A stretch of DNA of 64,000 nucleotides from Apostichopus japonicus (Eukaryota > Echinodermata > Holothuroidea > Aspidochirotida > Stichopodidae). The position numbers and the translations under genes are program-made. The stretch lies in NCBI RefSeq assembly GCF_037975245.1, contig NC_092568.1, positions 36,547,001 through 36,611,000 of the forward strand, read 5' to 3'. The first letter of the stretch is position 1; each line of letters opens with the position of its first letter. Under the pieces are notes generated by a model. It made no database searches. It was not told the origin of the DNA and saw only the letters and a program-made list of their open reading frames with translations. Below, in pieces: positions 50,661 through 63,760 of the stretch.

Positions 50661-52159
50661 GTCTGAGCCCCAAAAACAGAGAATGAATGGGGATGGCAAA
50701 CAGCTGCAATGATACAAGCATTTTCTTATCCAGATCATGTTCAAATACATACCAAGCTAAACCACTGGGAAATACCTATAAACATAAAAAAAAATATATA
50801 GAAAAAAAATAAAAAACCCACCGCAGATCAATTCAAAATGACTATGCAATGGAATATGTATGAAGGCTTTTACTATATGTTGTATGTATACATGTATGCA
50901 GGAGGTCCCTAAAACAAGGTTAATTGCAGTTAAAGTATGTGTGTGTTTTTAGACAGAAAAAAAAATGATTAGAGTCTTTCCTGTGAGTAAGATGATAATT
51001 TTTCACGTTTTACAGAAAAAGGTAAAAAAATATAGGCCAAATGAAGAAAGAAGATATTATTTTTTGGAAGTACACAGTTTCTTTTCGCCACTGCGTGTGT
51101 GTTGTTTTCTAACATCTACAATATACACATACAAGTGAAAAGTCATTAAGTTTTTGATTTGTTTGTTGTTGTTTATTGTTGTTTTTCCTCATTTATTTTT
51201 CTTAAGTGAATTGAATTTAGCTCCCCCCCCCTTTTTTTGTTTGATAGTAAAAAGAGACATGGCCGATACTTCACTATTTTCTTTTATATCCTCTCTACAA
51301 ATTCACACATATATGCACATGTTTCATATAGCTAGTACAAAGTCATAATCATTCAATACACAGTAAAGAGCTACATTGTTTCTCCATATATTTAGATATT
51401 TAAAACAAAACAAACCTTAGAATTAGGTAAATCATAAGGAATGTGTAATACTTCTCTTCCACCTCCTCTCTTCCTCTTTCTCAAGAAATAACATTACTCT
51501 GTGTACAGCTATCATTAAATTTCAAGGCTTTACAGGTATAGTGACCAAGACACGCTGTGGAAAGTAAACTATTTGTCGTTTTTTAACAAGAACAGAATAT
51601 TTACCAGCAGACTAGATGAAAGTTTTACTGGAATTTGTCGCCAATTTGGCAATTGCGAGTATCCCTTAAATATGACGACACACCCATCGTATTAAGAATC
51701 TTGGAACTATTCAAAACACGATTCCAAACTCTGGAAAACAGCAAACAGAAAATGAACTAAAATGTAGACACTACACCTAGAATGCATTAGTTCTAACATG
51801 GTCCCCCACAGAGATATCTAATTCTTGAAACAAACATTATTAATATTTGAAACACATCGGGAGAAATTGAAACTATTAAAAAAAAATTATCTGACAAAAT
51901 TTTTCTACAACATTTTATGCAGTTATACAGTTTAATACATACAGTGAGGTTGTGGTATCTATCTTACTTTAGGAGTGATATATTTCACTCTTGGTTCGAT
52001 GCAATTCGTAGGATATCTATAAACCTTGTATATATATATATATTAAGAGATATATATATATCTCGCTTTGAAATAGTTGTTCTACTTTCATGCCGGGTGC
52101 GATATCTTGAGATGTTTTCTAAGCTTAGGGGCCCCCTGAGAAGTTAAGTTGCTAAACTT

Positions 52160-52510
52160 GCCGAGATGAATTCAAGTAATTGGACAGATTATCAGTTGAT
52201 TTGCCCTCAATTGGATTACGAACCTTCTGTTGCATCCATTTAATCTCAGTTTTGTCAAATTAGAATTGTTATACAGACCTCCAGAAAATTAATCTCTCTC
52301 CCAAAAAGCCAATCTTATTAAGTGTCTTTTAATTTCGCAAACTTTCGTCACTCTCTCTGTGAGTTAGCTCCAGGGCTCGATTGGTCGATTCAATTTCAAG
52401 TCTGTGTGTTTCTTACCAAACCGATGACGACCGTGTGAAATCTATACGCCGGGCTTTTAATTGGGAGCAAACAAGAGTTGAATGGGATTAGGAGAAGTCG
52501 GTTCTATATA
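52160..52510. promoter_or_regulatory. Candidate conserved non-coding block
   Basis: Repeat-poor stretch with many homeodomain-type words: AGATTATCAGTTGATTTG near 52187, GGATTACG near 52213, TTAATTGGGAG near 52458 and a GGATTAG near 52487. CpG content rises at 52420-52450. No coding frame. Judged only by texture and motif density. Confidence 0.22.
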
Positions 52511-54940
52511 CACACACAAACATGTAGGTAGGAGAAGGATCATTGGTGGCAGCTAGGAAAATTAAAACTACAGATCTGTTACTAACCAACATTCACTTTA
52601 ATAAACGACCAAGCTATTGTAAGTGCATGCTAAACAAACAAGATGTTAGTATTAGCTAATGGTAGACAGTAATACTATTCCTCAAAGTCAGTTTTCTGAC
52701 ATATTTGGTGAACCTTGTAAATGCTTGTTGAACAGTTCTATGATGTATTAAAGCTATTAAAAATATTACATTGGATAAATTTCTGCATCTCCTTTTATTG
52801 CTGGTAGGGGGGGTGGGTGAGAGGGGGTAGGCTGGGGATAATTTCATGTTGAACTTTTGGGTAGCAGTTTTGAATGCAGTTAGATTTTATCTTGTAAAAA
52901 TAATATGGTGTCTGCATACAAAAAACTTCTATACATCTTCGCACTGGTATAGTAATTTGTCAAGTTTGAATAGCATTTTGAGACGCGATATACTAAATAT
53001 ATTATTCCCTGTGAGGGGGAGGGGGGGAGGGGGTAAGTGACTGGAAATAATTTAAGGAGAATTGTAAAGGAAGTAACTTCACTCCCATTTTGTGCAGAAT
53101 ATGATTAACCATTTACTTGTGGAGTATAAGATTATCCACATGTTTCTATATTGATAACCTCAAATGACCTTTCACATGCGCCAAAAACAAACCTACACAG
53201 AATACTCATTATAGGGAGAGTTCCATATGAGTCATGGGTAGAATGAAAAAATGCTCCCTAGTCTGGACAACTTGCTGACATGAAATGAACTTTGACCTTC
53301 ACCACTAAGAAAATGAAGTACAAAGTCCTGGCTAAGGGGATATCTAAGTATAGCCCAACTGCTTATGATATCTTGATCTAGTTTGTACCTGTGGTGTATG
53401 TTGAACCACTGTGTTTACACAAACCATAGTCAAGTAAACATACACACATATGTACAGCACCCTCGTGAACGCATAGTAACTCCCCTTCTCTCCCCTTCGG
53501 CGAGGAATCAGAGGCTCTGGTTGTACCTACATATCACACAACGGTTGTATGTCAATGCAAAGGCCGTGTATCTCTGATAAGCCATTTTCACGATTTTGCA
53601 ATATTTTGATATTGCATGCTGCCGATTATGGTGAAATTTATGTAGCTGTATACTGACAGCTTCATACAATATTCATAGAGCAGGACTGCAAATGTTCTGG
53701 GAAAAACATCACCTGATGTCTGCGAGAAAATGTTCAGGAGATAGAGAGGTCGTGGAATTACGGAGTATATTGTATGTAGCTACTAAAAATTGGGAGAACC
53801 TGCTCTGAAAAGTATTACTACCATCTAATGTTGCTTACAACTGCCAGGAAATCAACTTTCATAACAAACGTAAAAGCTTCGACATAGACAATTAAAAAGC
53901 ACAGGAAAGTTTGACTGTGTTCTCTATTTTTACAAAATCAGAGACTATTATATAGCAATATTAAGTAAAATACTTTACACACAATATAAACCGAAAAACT
54001 GTTGTACAACAGAAATTATACAAAAATGGGTTTATAGGAATTTTTGGTACACAGAACGATGATTGGATCTGATCTGAAGCAATTTAAGAAGAAACTCACA
54101 AACTATTCAAAATATGAACATTTAATTTATTATATCTAGCAATGTTTTAGTGTTATTTGCTGATATGCAGAGTGCATTGTTCTTAATTAGTCAGGCTGAG
54201 ATTTTTACAATGAGTGTAGTGTATGTATTGAAGGCACACAAGCAATAAAGGAACCCCCTCGCCCATCATCTGATGACATTTGAATTCAAAATTCTTTCTT
54301 ATCTACGACTACAAATAATGACTTATGATTTGACGACATCATCAAACCATTAAAAAAAAATTAAAAAAACACGCTGCTAGTTTGTACAGACGACATTTCG
54401 CATACTTAAAAGATTAAAATCTGTTAAAGAAACAGATTTAGGTCATTAATGTGATCATAATAAAGTTATGATTGGAACTTGATTCATTCAAAGCTCTTGC
54501 CGGGTTTGCGTGTTTTTAATGTATCTAGACTGACCAACAATCAATTTTGAGATTAACTTTCAAATGCCAGAATAACTTAACCAAATTTTGCTCCTCAAAA
54601 GTTTATGAAATTTTGGTGGGACAAGACTCCACTATCAAAGTACAAACTACCGTCAATGTCTTCTCTTTAAGGCCTTTTATTTAGGCACATTTCTATACTC
54701 ATTAAAATTTAGGTGATATTGTTTAAACTGTCCTAACGAAACCCTAACACCTCCAGGCTTTGCGGTTCTTTGCCACATTGTGAATGAGAAATAGCAGCAT
54801 ACTTGCAATCAAAATTTTCTTAATGTTGACCGTGGTTGACGAGCAAGTCGATCGATCTTGCACCAAATTTGACGAACATACAATATGACGTTTGTGCAGA
54901 CATTTTTTCTTTACCATGGATAAATTTACAAGTTTTAGAA

Positions 54941-55135
54941 TTGACCTTTGACCCTACAATTTGTGTACAAGATCTTCAGACTTTGACCTCCACAAATTGA
55001 ATAGGGTTCTTCTATTAACCAAAGGAACGCTATGTTTTGAGTATGATGTAGAGCCACTAGATGTACTTTTTTTAGTTATCTCGTGTACAAGCAGGTGTCA
55101 CACATACACACACACCCATATACACATACACACCA
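54941..55135 (+). repeat. Diverged dispersed repeat of the TGACCTTTGACC / ACACAC type
   Basis: Begins TTGACCTTTGACC, continues GACCTCCACAAATTGAATAG and GGTTCTTCT, then a TAGTTATCTCGTGTACAAGC block and an ACACAC tail. Repeats with this order (TGACCT words, AATAGGGTTC, GTTATCG/TCGTGTACAAG, CA-rich tail) are widespread in marine invertebrate genomes. The family is identified from general knowledge and was not searched. Confidence 0.5.
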
Positions 55136-56003
55136 TCGCATATGTTACTTTTGGACTTCCACAAGGAATCAAAAACAATGAGCATAAAAAAAAAGAATTC
55201 TAGTAAATACTCTACTGAAAGTGTGTGTATCAGGTTTATGTGATTTCCATTTTTGTTGCAAAAGCATTTGAAATTCAAACTGGAATATAGGCTAGCGCTG
55301 CTGTCTAGAAGTTAGCTTTCCTTTCATTATTTTTTTTATTTTTCAGAAACCTTTTGGAAAATGATCTCCTTCTCTTCAGATATAAATAACGCCGCTCTTT
55401 AAATCTTGATTAGAAGCAGAAAGTGACTCCCCATCCCTAGAGGTTCTTGGAAGAGACAATCAATTCAGTGGGAGTCTGAAAGAGAACCTTCTAGGTCAAA
55501 GGTTATGTCAGGAATGCCCTAATAAGGTCCCAGATCCTACCCACAGTAGTACAGCCTTATATAAGACCAGAAATCTCTCTCTGAGATCAAAACTCTTTGA
55601 TGGGAAGAAGCCTTTCTTTTTTCTCTCTCTCTCTCTTTTTCTGGCTTTTCACCCTTTCCCCTCCATAATAAACTTGATCATAAAAAGGAGATATTACTAC
55701 TACACACTATTACCCGCAACTTGATGGTGGTAAACACTGCCGCAGTATTGTGAAAGATGAGGGTAGTAGTGGTCACACTGAAGTGGCCCGAGGAAACTAA
55801 TTTTTATGGTCTGCACGCAACTCGAGTAAAAATTAATCTCATAATTATAAAACTCGAATCAGAAATTATGATTTGGAAACCAAATGAAATGGAGCAAACT
55901 GTCTATGGGGAAGGGGATCGAAGAAGGAAGGAAGCCGAGAAATTTAAGGATGCTTAGGGATAAGGAATAAGTTCAAATAACAGGTAGGCCGGGGATATGG
56001 TGA

Positions 56004-56031
56004 GGGGGGTAAGGGGGTAAGGGGGAAAGGG
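56004..56031 (+). other. G-quadruplex motif on the plus strand
   Basis: Four G-tracts (6, 5, 5 and 3 G) separated by TAA, TAA and AAA. This satisfies the classical quadruplex rule with 3-nt loops. The plus strand is the template for the Meis gene, so the transcript itself would be C-rich here. Confidence 0.6.
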
Positions 56032-57279
56032 TTAAGATGTCACCCTAATTGCTGGGTCCATGTGAACATACTACCATCTTTAAACAAAGAGTATCCTTGC
56101 AACTCTGGTTTTTGACATACCACAAGAAATTACCCAACATTACAAACTTTTTGACTCGAGTCTTAGGATCAGTTTTGGCCCTAATGGCTCTTGGACTTTA
56201 TATCAACATGTAGGCTCAAAGACTATTACTGCAACCTGAAGGCTGAACATAATATCCCCTGTCCCGCCAGCATACCAATAAATCATGTCAACCATGTAGA
56301 AAAGTTCTAACATACTGAGTCCATATTTCTCTGCATGTCATACACACAGGCCTCTGATGTAAAAGTATTCGTTAAAGTTAAGAAATTCTGGGCATATACC
56401 ACGACAGAAAATAGACACACACAAAAAAGGGAAGACCATGGATTTATCATGGATTTAACTTGGCATTATGAGTTTCGTACATTCAGTGCTTTCCACAAAC
56501 CTCAAGGAAAAATCGTAGCGAAAATTCTTAAACGAAAAGTTTCGCAGAAAGTCATTCGCAGCTGGTGGTAGATTAGGAAGGAAAAGAAAGAGGGCAGTGC
56601 ACCAGAAGTTTTTAGCGCGGTGCTAAAATGTTCCAGTCACAGAGTCTAGGTATATATGAAAGTGTATATGTGGAGTTGGAGACCGGTGCAAGAGGAGCAA
56701 AGTAAATTCCATGATCATAAGTAACTTGAGTTTAGGGCAGTCTATCCCCAGAGAGCAATTTACCAGCTTCCAACTACAACTGTGCTTAATTTCTTTTTTC
56801 ACTTTAAATAACTGTCAAGATTCCCAGCACAAAAGAGAAATAAAGCTAGGTATTTTATTGTAGGGAAGGGTAGCCAAAGAGAAAAGGGAGCAATAAATGC
56901 GAAGCCAAATGAACCATATTGCATGATGGTACCAAATTTCATGAAAACATCTAATACTTTTGAATACCATACAAAATATTTCAAAACTGCAAAAAGAAAA
57001 ACAGTGTCAAACACAAACGGGCCTAAAAGCTTTAAGTTTATGAACTGAATTATAACATGGGTTTAGCACATCTTGCAATCTGTGGAACCATTCGGTCACT
57101 TTATGCATGGATTGCAGGATTGCAAGCCAACGAAATAAAAAAGTCGGCTTGTTAGCTATGGTCGAAAAAAACGAGGGTATATTTGACTTTTTCGACCGGC
57201 GGAATTACCCTGGTAAGAGAGAAGAGGGGAGGGAAGTCTCGAAAACGAGACGAACAAAATGTTTGTCGTTTCTACTCAC

Positions 57280-57459
57280 ATCGTGGGGACTCCTTGCTTC
57301 GCTGTGGTTCTCGGTAAGACTTGGTGGGGTGGGCGACGAGACGCCCCCTTGCTTGGAGCTGCTGCCCCCTTCTCGATCCTCTATCACGAGATCTATTGGC
57401 ATCTTTCCCTTTAGGCAGCTGATGTAACGATGACAAAAGTTGTCACATAATTCATGGAC
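57280..57459 (-). CDS. Meis: Internal exon of a Meis/homothorax-family TALE homeobox gene (end of the PBX-interacting domain)
   Basis: Read on the minus strand, this 180-nt block is open in phase 0 for 60 codons. It begins [20 protein letters not shown], followed by [12 protein letters not shown]. This is the near-invariant end of the Meis/PKNOX N-terminal domain, which in Meis and Homothorax binds PBX/Extradenticle and supports nuclear entry and cooperative DNA binding. Vertebrate MEIS reads IDDREGG where this exon reads IEDREGG. Residues 33-60 are a Ser/Pro-rich linker ending in ARSPHD. The acceptor is a CAG immediately 5' (57460-57462) behind a T/C-rich stretch, and the donor is GTGAGT (57274-57279). 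No start or stop belongs here because the exon is internal. Earlier exons encoding the HPLFPLLALIFEKCE-type part of the domain were not found up to 64000. The family call is secure. The exact orthologue name follows from PKNOX/Prep lacking the [13 protein letters not shown] stretch. Confidence 0.97.
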
Positions 57460-57727
57460 CTGCGGAGAATGTAAAAAGAGAGGCTGCTGAAAGCTTGTAT
57501 ACTTTAATCAGAAACAAAAAATAATTCATCTCAAGGAAATGTCAAGACATTTGGACTTGCCAACATCACATCATCTCCAGCATCAACCCTTCCCCCCCTA
57601 TTCCATTTCCGCGACCTAGTCGCAGCATTACTTTGGGGTGTTTACGAGCAATGTGATATAAACAAATTGAGCTTACGGTAATGGATACAGCTTCTTTTTC
57701 CTTTTCCTGTTATATATATTTTTTTCT

Positions 57728-57750
57728 CTTTTCTTTCTTTCTTTCTTTCT
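57728..57750. repeat. TTTC tetranucleotide microsatellite
   Basis: Five TTTC units in a T-rich stretch, 270 nt upstream of exon B in transcription order. Confidence 0.85.
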
Positions 57751-57779
57751 TAGGGCTCTCAAGTTTAAATCACCGACCA

Positions 57780-58180
57780 TCCATCCACCGGGATTCTTTA
57801 TAGGTGATGTGCATACGAGAGTTTTCCCAAAAAAATGGGAAAGAAGTGGCTACAACTTTCGACTGTCAACTCCTTCCCAGATCCGCGTGATTGAAGGGTT
57901 AGCCGACAGAACGTGGAGTGAAGACGGGCTGTAAATCATGCAGGCTTTTCCCTTTTTTCAATTATTACAGCCATGTCATAACATAGCATCCATGCTCGGC
58001 TCAAAATAAAAGGAGCGGTGTTGCTCGAAATTTACAGCCGGCGGATTACCATCGCTGCTCCGCCTGTGTAGTCTACGACAGACGACGCCTGAAAGATGAC
58101 GGCGTTACGTCAGAGAACATGCCCGCTACTCAGAACGATTCCCTATATGCACGGCTCGTCCGCACTTAGTTCACAATTTT
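57780..58180. promoter_or_regulatory. CpG-retaining block upstream of exon B, candidate enhancer
   Basis: Repeat-free DNA with dense CG dinucleotides at 58010-58165, including a TACGTCA CRE-like word and a GGATTACC. CTGTAAATCA at 57929-57938 matches, on the minus strand, the TGATTTAC form recognised by PBX-HOX pairs. It lies about 320 to 720 nt upstream of Meis exon B, in the preceding intron. No frame of interest. Confidence 0.27.
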
Positions 58181-61100
58181 CAATGCTGTTTACATATTAG
58201 GGGGGGGGTGGGGGAACAAACAAATGTCTTAACCACGCACCAGTTTTGTACAACTTGACTAGTGGAGGACATCAGGCAGTATGCGATGTAATAAATGGAT
58301 CAATTTATTGACATAAAATGTGCTTCTGGCAAAATCAGGTACACTGAATAAATATGTAAACATTGTGAGCTAGGCGATTAATTTTAACAACAGTCAACGA
58401 TTTATAATCACATCTGTGTGATCATAAATTCACCCCTAGTTGAATGACACAGTTTCTTTGAGGGGGGCAAAAACAAAAAAGTCCAAATTGCCCAAATGTT
58501 GAGAGTAAATTTGCCAAAAGTCTAAGCAGGCTATTTAACATAGAAAAAGTCTGAAAATGAAATATTGATTTAAGGTTAAAGAGCGTTTTCACTCAACGTG
58601 AATAATCTATCAGGATCTAAACATTTGAAGCACATATATATGTCCATTTGACTTAATAATTACAGTGAACAAAACACAATCAATAACTAAAGAAAATTGC
58701 ACATAAATGAGGGGAATCTTTCAAACTTGGTTCTTTTTTATGTGAGTTTATGGTCAGAATCCCCTTTCCACAATACAGTCTTTTGTCTGTAACCATGGAT
58801 GCACATAACATCTTAGCAATACCAATGATGTCAGGTAGCAAGATATTATTAAGACACCCTTATTGCCTATCTGACTCACGACCTTCACCCTACAAATTTC
58901 ATAAGTTTTATGGGCTATCCCACAGAGAATCGAAACCAACCCACAACTTCTTTGACAGTCATGCATTTTGGTACCAAGAGCAGAAATCACTGTGTATGTA
59001 CAAACACTATAAATGGATGGAGTACAATGAAGGCTTATAGCTTCCAAAAGAAGACACTGAAGCAGGGAGTTGTTTCCATAACAACTCCCTATTTGAAGGC
59101 AGCAAATGGAAGACCCTGTCTCTTCTACAGAGAAGAGCCTAAGCTATTGCATGTGGTTAATCAACAGCCCTATCTCTCCCACTGCCCCCTCCACCCCCCT
59201 CCCTCGGCCCCATCAGTACCCTATCCCTACCCCTTCCACATACAAATGGGATCACATATGTATGAACTACGTGACAATAACGTTGTGCATGATGCCTTTC
59301 TTTGATATAGTAAGTGTAAACGAAGGTGATATTAATTCATATGTTAGTCGCATACCCTCAACACTTACATTTCACCCGTTTCCCAGGTTACGCAGACAGT
59401 ACACCTGGAGATTGTTAAAGATAACCAACTATATGCACAATACGTTTTTCATTTGTTGATTTTATTTGTATTTCCTTATTTTCTCTTTTTTTTTCTTTTT
59501 TTTTTTGGTCTATAAAAATCACTAAATCATTAATAGTTCGCTACCTGGCTAAAGATACAGAGGCCAACTCAGCCGACAACCAACCGTGGCATGCATTCTG
59601 GAAAAGGCCAACCAGAGACTGATTGCCAGGTAAATACAAGTAAATCATCTCTACCTTATAAATTTCACACTGTTGGCCAATCAACCCCCCACCCAATGCT
59701 ATCTTGCTGGTATATATTCGCTTTTTAGGCGAGTACTTTTATAAACACAGTACACTCTCAGACCGTCTAGCGGGCGACACCTACTTCTATGGGGTTAAAT
59801 CTCCATAAATCCATTAATACTTTGGGGATGTACTTTAATTGGCTATCACACTTACAACCCTAAGCTTAACTTTTTACATATTCATTCATGTTTCAAGTCA
59901 AAATATGTCTTTCTCTCGGCTGGAGATGCCAGATGGACACCGGTGTCTGATACATTAATTATAGAGCCATGCATCGAGATTAATAAGCCAAGCCAGATGC
60001 GCTAAAACGCAAACACCTTAACAAAATGTTCATCAGTCCCAGTATGCATGTGACCGAATGTGTATTCTTCTTGCCTTCCTTTATGTTTAGTCTCCCCATT
60101 AAATAGCTAAAACTTCGCTTGCTTATAGTACTACTGTAGGTCGGCTTCGCCTGAGACTTTGCTAAATCTGATTTTTCTGATTTTTTTTGTTTATCCTTGA
60201 TCCATATTGTCCCCATATTTTTCTATAATGCTTTCAAAGACACCCTAAACAGAATGATAAATAAAATTTGTGGTAACCCCAAAAATGATAATATTCCACT
60301 TACCAACAACCCTACCCTCATCCAATTCTCACCCTGCCCCCCTTCCAGAATCCTCTGTATTCAAGAGACCACATTCCTGTCTCCCTTCTCACCCCCCCCC
60401 CATACACCAGGTGCAAGAACCTTCCCTTTATGAAAATTAATGGATAATGAGTCCATGATGACGACGACAACAACATGAAGTACAGTAAACAAACCACTAA
60501 CAGCTATCCAGAGGGCAGGCTATGACTTCTTAGAATTTATGACCAGCAGCACGTTTCAGCTTACTCTCCTCCTCCTCAGAAAACCATAAAAATAAAAATA
60601 AAAGTCCCATCTCCCAGGCTTTCTTGAGCATCCCTCCATGAATCAATGGGGATGATTAGGAATGCTTAAAAGATGGGCCCTGCTGCTACAAACATGAATT
60701 TAGTCTTGAATGTTAAATAACACTGTCAAAATGTTCAATGTGGAGGAGAATGAGGAGGAGGGGAATAAAGTGCTTCAACAGCAGCAACAGAGCAATATAC
60801 GGGCTAAACTAGATTTGTAATCACAATACTACTACTAATATTACTGATTATATTAATACTACTAGGGTTAAGATTAGAGTGGTTTTCACCATAAACATAA
60901 AGTGATAAAACAAAATAAATAAGTAAGCAAACAATAACTAAAGACAGTTGACTGTTTTTTTCTAGTTCTTCTCCTTCTGCTGTGTTTTTGTTTAATCATT
61001 ATAATTCAACAGACTGTCTCAGGCTTGATCTATGGTACTTGTAAACGGGACTCATATTGAAAGGTATGGCGCCTAAATGATTCAAGAAGTTTCTACAGGA

Positions 61101-62627
61101 TTTCGTAAAAGCATTACATTAACTTTTCTTTAATTACCAAGAGAAACAATAATAAATTTTCTACCCACTTTAGATATATTCTTTTCACTTTCCCTTTCAA
61201 ATTTAATATAAATGTTTTTATTGATAACTCCTGCTTCCAATAGCAAACTATACTTTTTTTGCTTTTCATAGATGCCTCCCTTCCTATACAAAACTCATCT
61301 TTCAATGCAACGTACGAAAAATCAAATTGCTGTCCATTTACTGTACTATTATTTCGGTGGTCAACATAAACTAAACAAAGCAAATTGAAGACAACAAAAT
61401 ACCTACTAATTCCATCGTTTTGAATTTGTCAAATGAATCTTTTGTTTTGTAACAGTCTCCAGCTATAACAAATTATCCCGAACATTTCTTCGAGCAACCC
61501 TGTAATGATATTTCCGTCCGATATTTTTAATTCCTTCAAACCTTCATCGGGATCACCTTTTTGCCGGGCATGATGAATGCACTCCATCTGTTGCACTTTT
61601 TCAGTTTCTTTTTCCTGTTTTTTGGGGGGTTTTTTAATTTTTTATTTTAGTTTTTTGCTTAATAGCATCCTAGGTTCACGGTAGCCCCCTATATCCCTGA
61701 GGGCAGAGGGGCATCGATATAGATTTAGGAGGGTACAACTTTGCTCTCCTGTTTCTTCCGGGGCTGATTAATTCAGCAGAAGATACATTAAGTTTACAGA
61801 AACAATTAAGGTCCGATTTAGTTTAAACTTGCCGTAATTTAATCACACTTTTCAAGACTGACCAAAAAACCTTTCTAACTATTTAACTATTCAGCCTAAA
61901 TTTTGTAGAACAAAATATTCAACTGTGACTCACACTTTTTTATTCATTTTCCTTTTTCTTCAATTTTCATGGGAAACAAGCGTGCGTAACATTTTTTTTT
62001 TTTCAGTTTTTACGGGGGTAAAAAATCATTAATTCCACTTGGGGACTTTGGAGGCTACAAAAGTATTACGAAAATGGGGTAAATTGCACACTATTTTCAG
62101 GCCAAACTGTTTTCGAAGCAAATGCTATTCCATATGAATATAATGAACTGAATATATCGTGAGCAAGACAACAGCGTGCAGTTAAAAGCCCTGTCAAACA
62201 CAGAGAAGCTACATGATAGCATTATCAAGAATTAGACCTTTTACTGAGAACTTAATTGCTCTCACATTTTTCAAGATGAAACAGATATATAATTAATTAA
62301 ATGCCTGTGTCCTCTTCCTCCTTCTTCACCTGCATCTCCCCCAACCCCAACCCTAACCCCATCCCCATTCTTGTTACAAATAACTAAGTGTTGTTACTTT
62401 TTGAGGTTATTAATCTAATTTCCAAGTAGGAAAGTTCTACAAACTTTTAATTTCAATTTATTTTCCAAGCAGAACATTTCTACAAAGTGTAATGAAAGAA
62501 AGAGGTAAATCAAAACTAGCATTTTTGAGTTAATCTGGGTTTGATTATTTAAAACTGTTTCATCAGCCCAAACACAGAAAGGTAAACAGACATATGAACT
62601 ATACCACCTTGTGTGTTTTTGGGAGGC

Positions 62628-62643
62628 GGGGGGGGGGGGGGGG
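62628..62643 (+). repeat. 16-nt poly-G run
   Basis: Longest G/C homopolymer noticed. Others of 12-15 nt are at 11082-11096, 13275-13287, 29787-29801, 32093-32106 (C, followed directly by A13), 34972-34984, 36813-36824 and 1438-1449. Confidence 0.9.
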
Positions 62644-63199
62644 AACTACAGGACCACATCATCGGTATACTTGAGGGTCATTGAACGACCAAGCCCTTTG
62701 CTTTGTGTGAAGTACCTTTAATCTTAAACCTGTAATCTTGCTATGTGTAAACCTTTAATCCCACCTTTGTTTTGACTTTGACTTGTGAGCACTGTAGTTT
62801 CCATTTAATGATCAGTAAAGTTACTCTTACTCTTACTTCTCTTCCCCTCCTTTCCACTCTTTCTCCTCCCCCTCCTTCCCCACCTTCCCTTACCCCCTCT
62901 TTTTTTTTTTGATCCCTTATTGTAACCGCTATACAAATACCCTCCTCAAGAGTCAGATATTCATTCACTAGGTTGTACTTACAACTAAATTAACAATAGC
63001 AACAGATTATCAGTAGGTTATTGACATTAAGGGTTAACTCAATAAAGCTAAAACGAATCGTCCTTTGTGTAAGGTCTAGACCACCCTACACTGTAGATGC
63101 TTGTGTGCTCTTTACCTCTCTTTACATTTCATTGATTTAGCTCTTTCACTATCTCTTACCCTTAATTCATACAATCGAAACATGTTATGTTTGCAACGG

Positions 63200-63760
63200 G
63201 TGAAAAAGATGTCAATACCTCTCGCCGACCGATTCACCCCTCTCCTCTCTCCCTTTCGGAGAACGTCCCGACTCAAAAAAAACCAAACAATGGACTGGAG
63301 TGGGGTCTGGTGAGAACGTCAACAATCGACTGACCGTCCGTGGTAGAATGTATTATTATTCTTCTACCTGTCTGCAGTGGCTAGATAGCCGCGGCTTAAA
63401 CCCCGAGTCGTAAAATGACTCTCCGTGAAGGGCAATTCTCCCATTAGACGAAAAAGGAAATCGCTAACTTCCTGCGGGCTCTCATTTGTTTAATCAGGGA
63501 AGATCTGCCTAGAATTTACAAGAGTCAATAACGATCCCTGACGGTTCAGACTGAAACGGCGAAAAAAGTAGAAAGTCGTCGGGAAGTGAATGTAGAGGTC
63601 GTTTAATGCTCCGAAATGACAGGTCAGTTCCAGGAATATTATCGTACTTCGACAATTATTTGTCTAGAGCTACAAAAGCGACACAGACCCCATTGGGATT
63701 TGTAGTCCAATGGAATAGGATCGATAGGTTATTGCAACCGCGTCCGGCATTCCCGGTTTT
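63200..63760. promoter_or_regulatory. CpG-retaining block near the window end, candidate enhancer
   Basis: Homopolymer-poor DNA with many CG dinucleotides, from a C/T-rich edge at 63230 through 63600, and TTTAATCAGG and AATAACGATCCC words. I tested it for the missing Meis N-terminal exon on the minus strand and did not find one. Regulatory function is inferred from texture only. Confidence 0.2.

Larger units (their letters stand above)
14553..57279 (-). other. Meis: Giant (42.7 kb) intron between the two Meis exons
   Basis: The interval runs from the GTGAGT donor of exon B to the TCTGACAG acceptor of exon A, 42,727 nt. Phase 0 to phase 0 splicing joins ARSPHD directly to VLHQSQ, so no extra exon is required, although an optional cassette exon cannot be excluded. 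I read both strands for other Meis segments and found none. The content is AT-rich single-copy-looking DNA with G/C homopolymers, microsatellites, minisatellites, diverged dispersed repeats and several GC-richer, CpG-retaining blocks annotated separately. Vertebrate Meis genes are known for long introns rich in conserved enhancers, so a regulatory load here would be expected. That is inference for this species. Confidence 0.88.

Noticed and set aside
57107-57427. 106-codon plus-strand frame
   Set aside because: It is the antisense shadow of Meis exon B.
58750-59459. Overlapping frames of 96-131 codons
   Set aside because: Open on both strands with unrelated products and no domain; chance frames.
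61430-61625. Minus-strand open frame containing QQMECIHHARQKGDPDEG
   Set aside because: Looks somewhat protein-like, but there is no pyrimidine tract at the possible acceptor, no homology that I recognise, and it is not a Meis segment.
62341-62370. CCCTAACCCC, telomere-like word
   Set aside because: A single degenerate unit within a C-rich stretch, not an interstitial telomere array.
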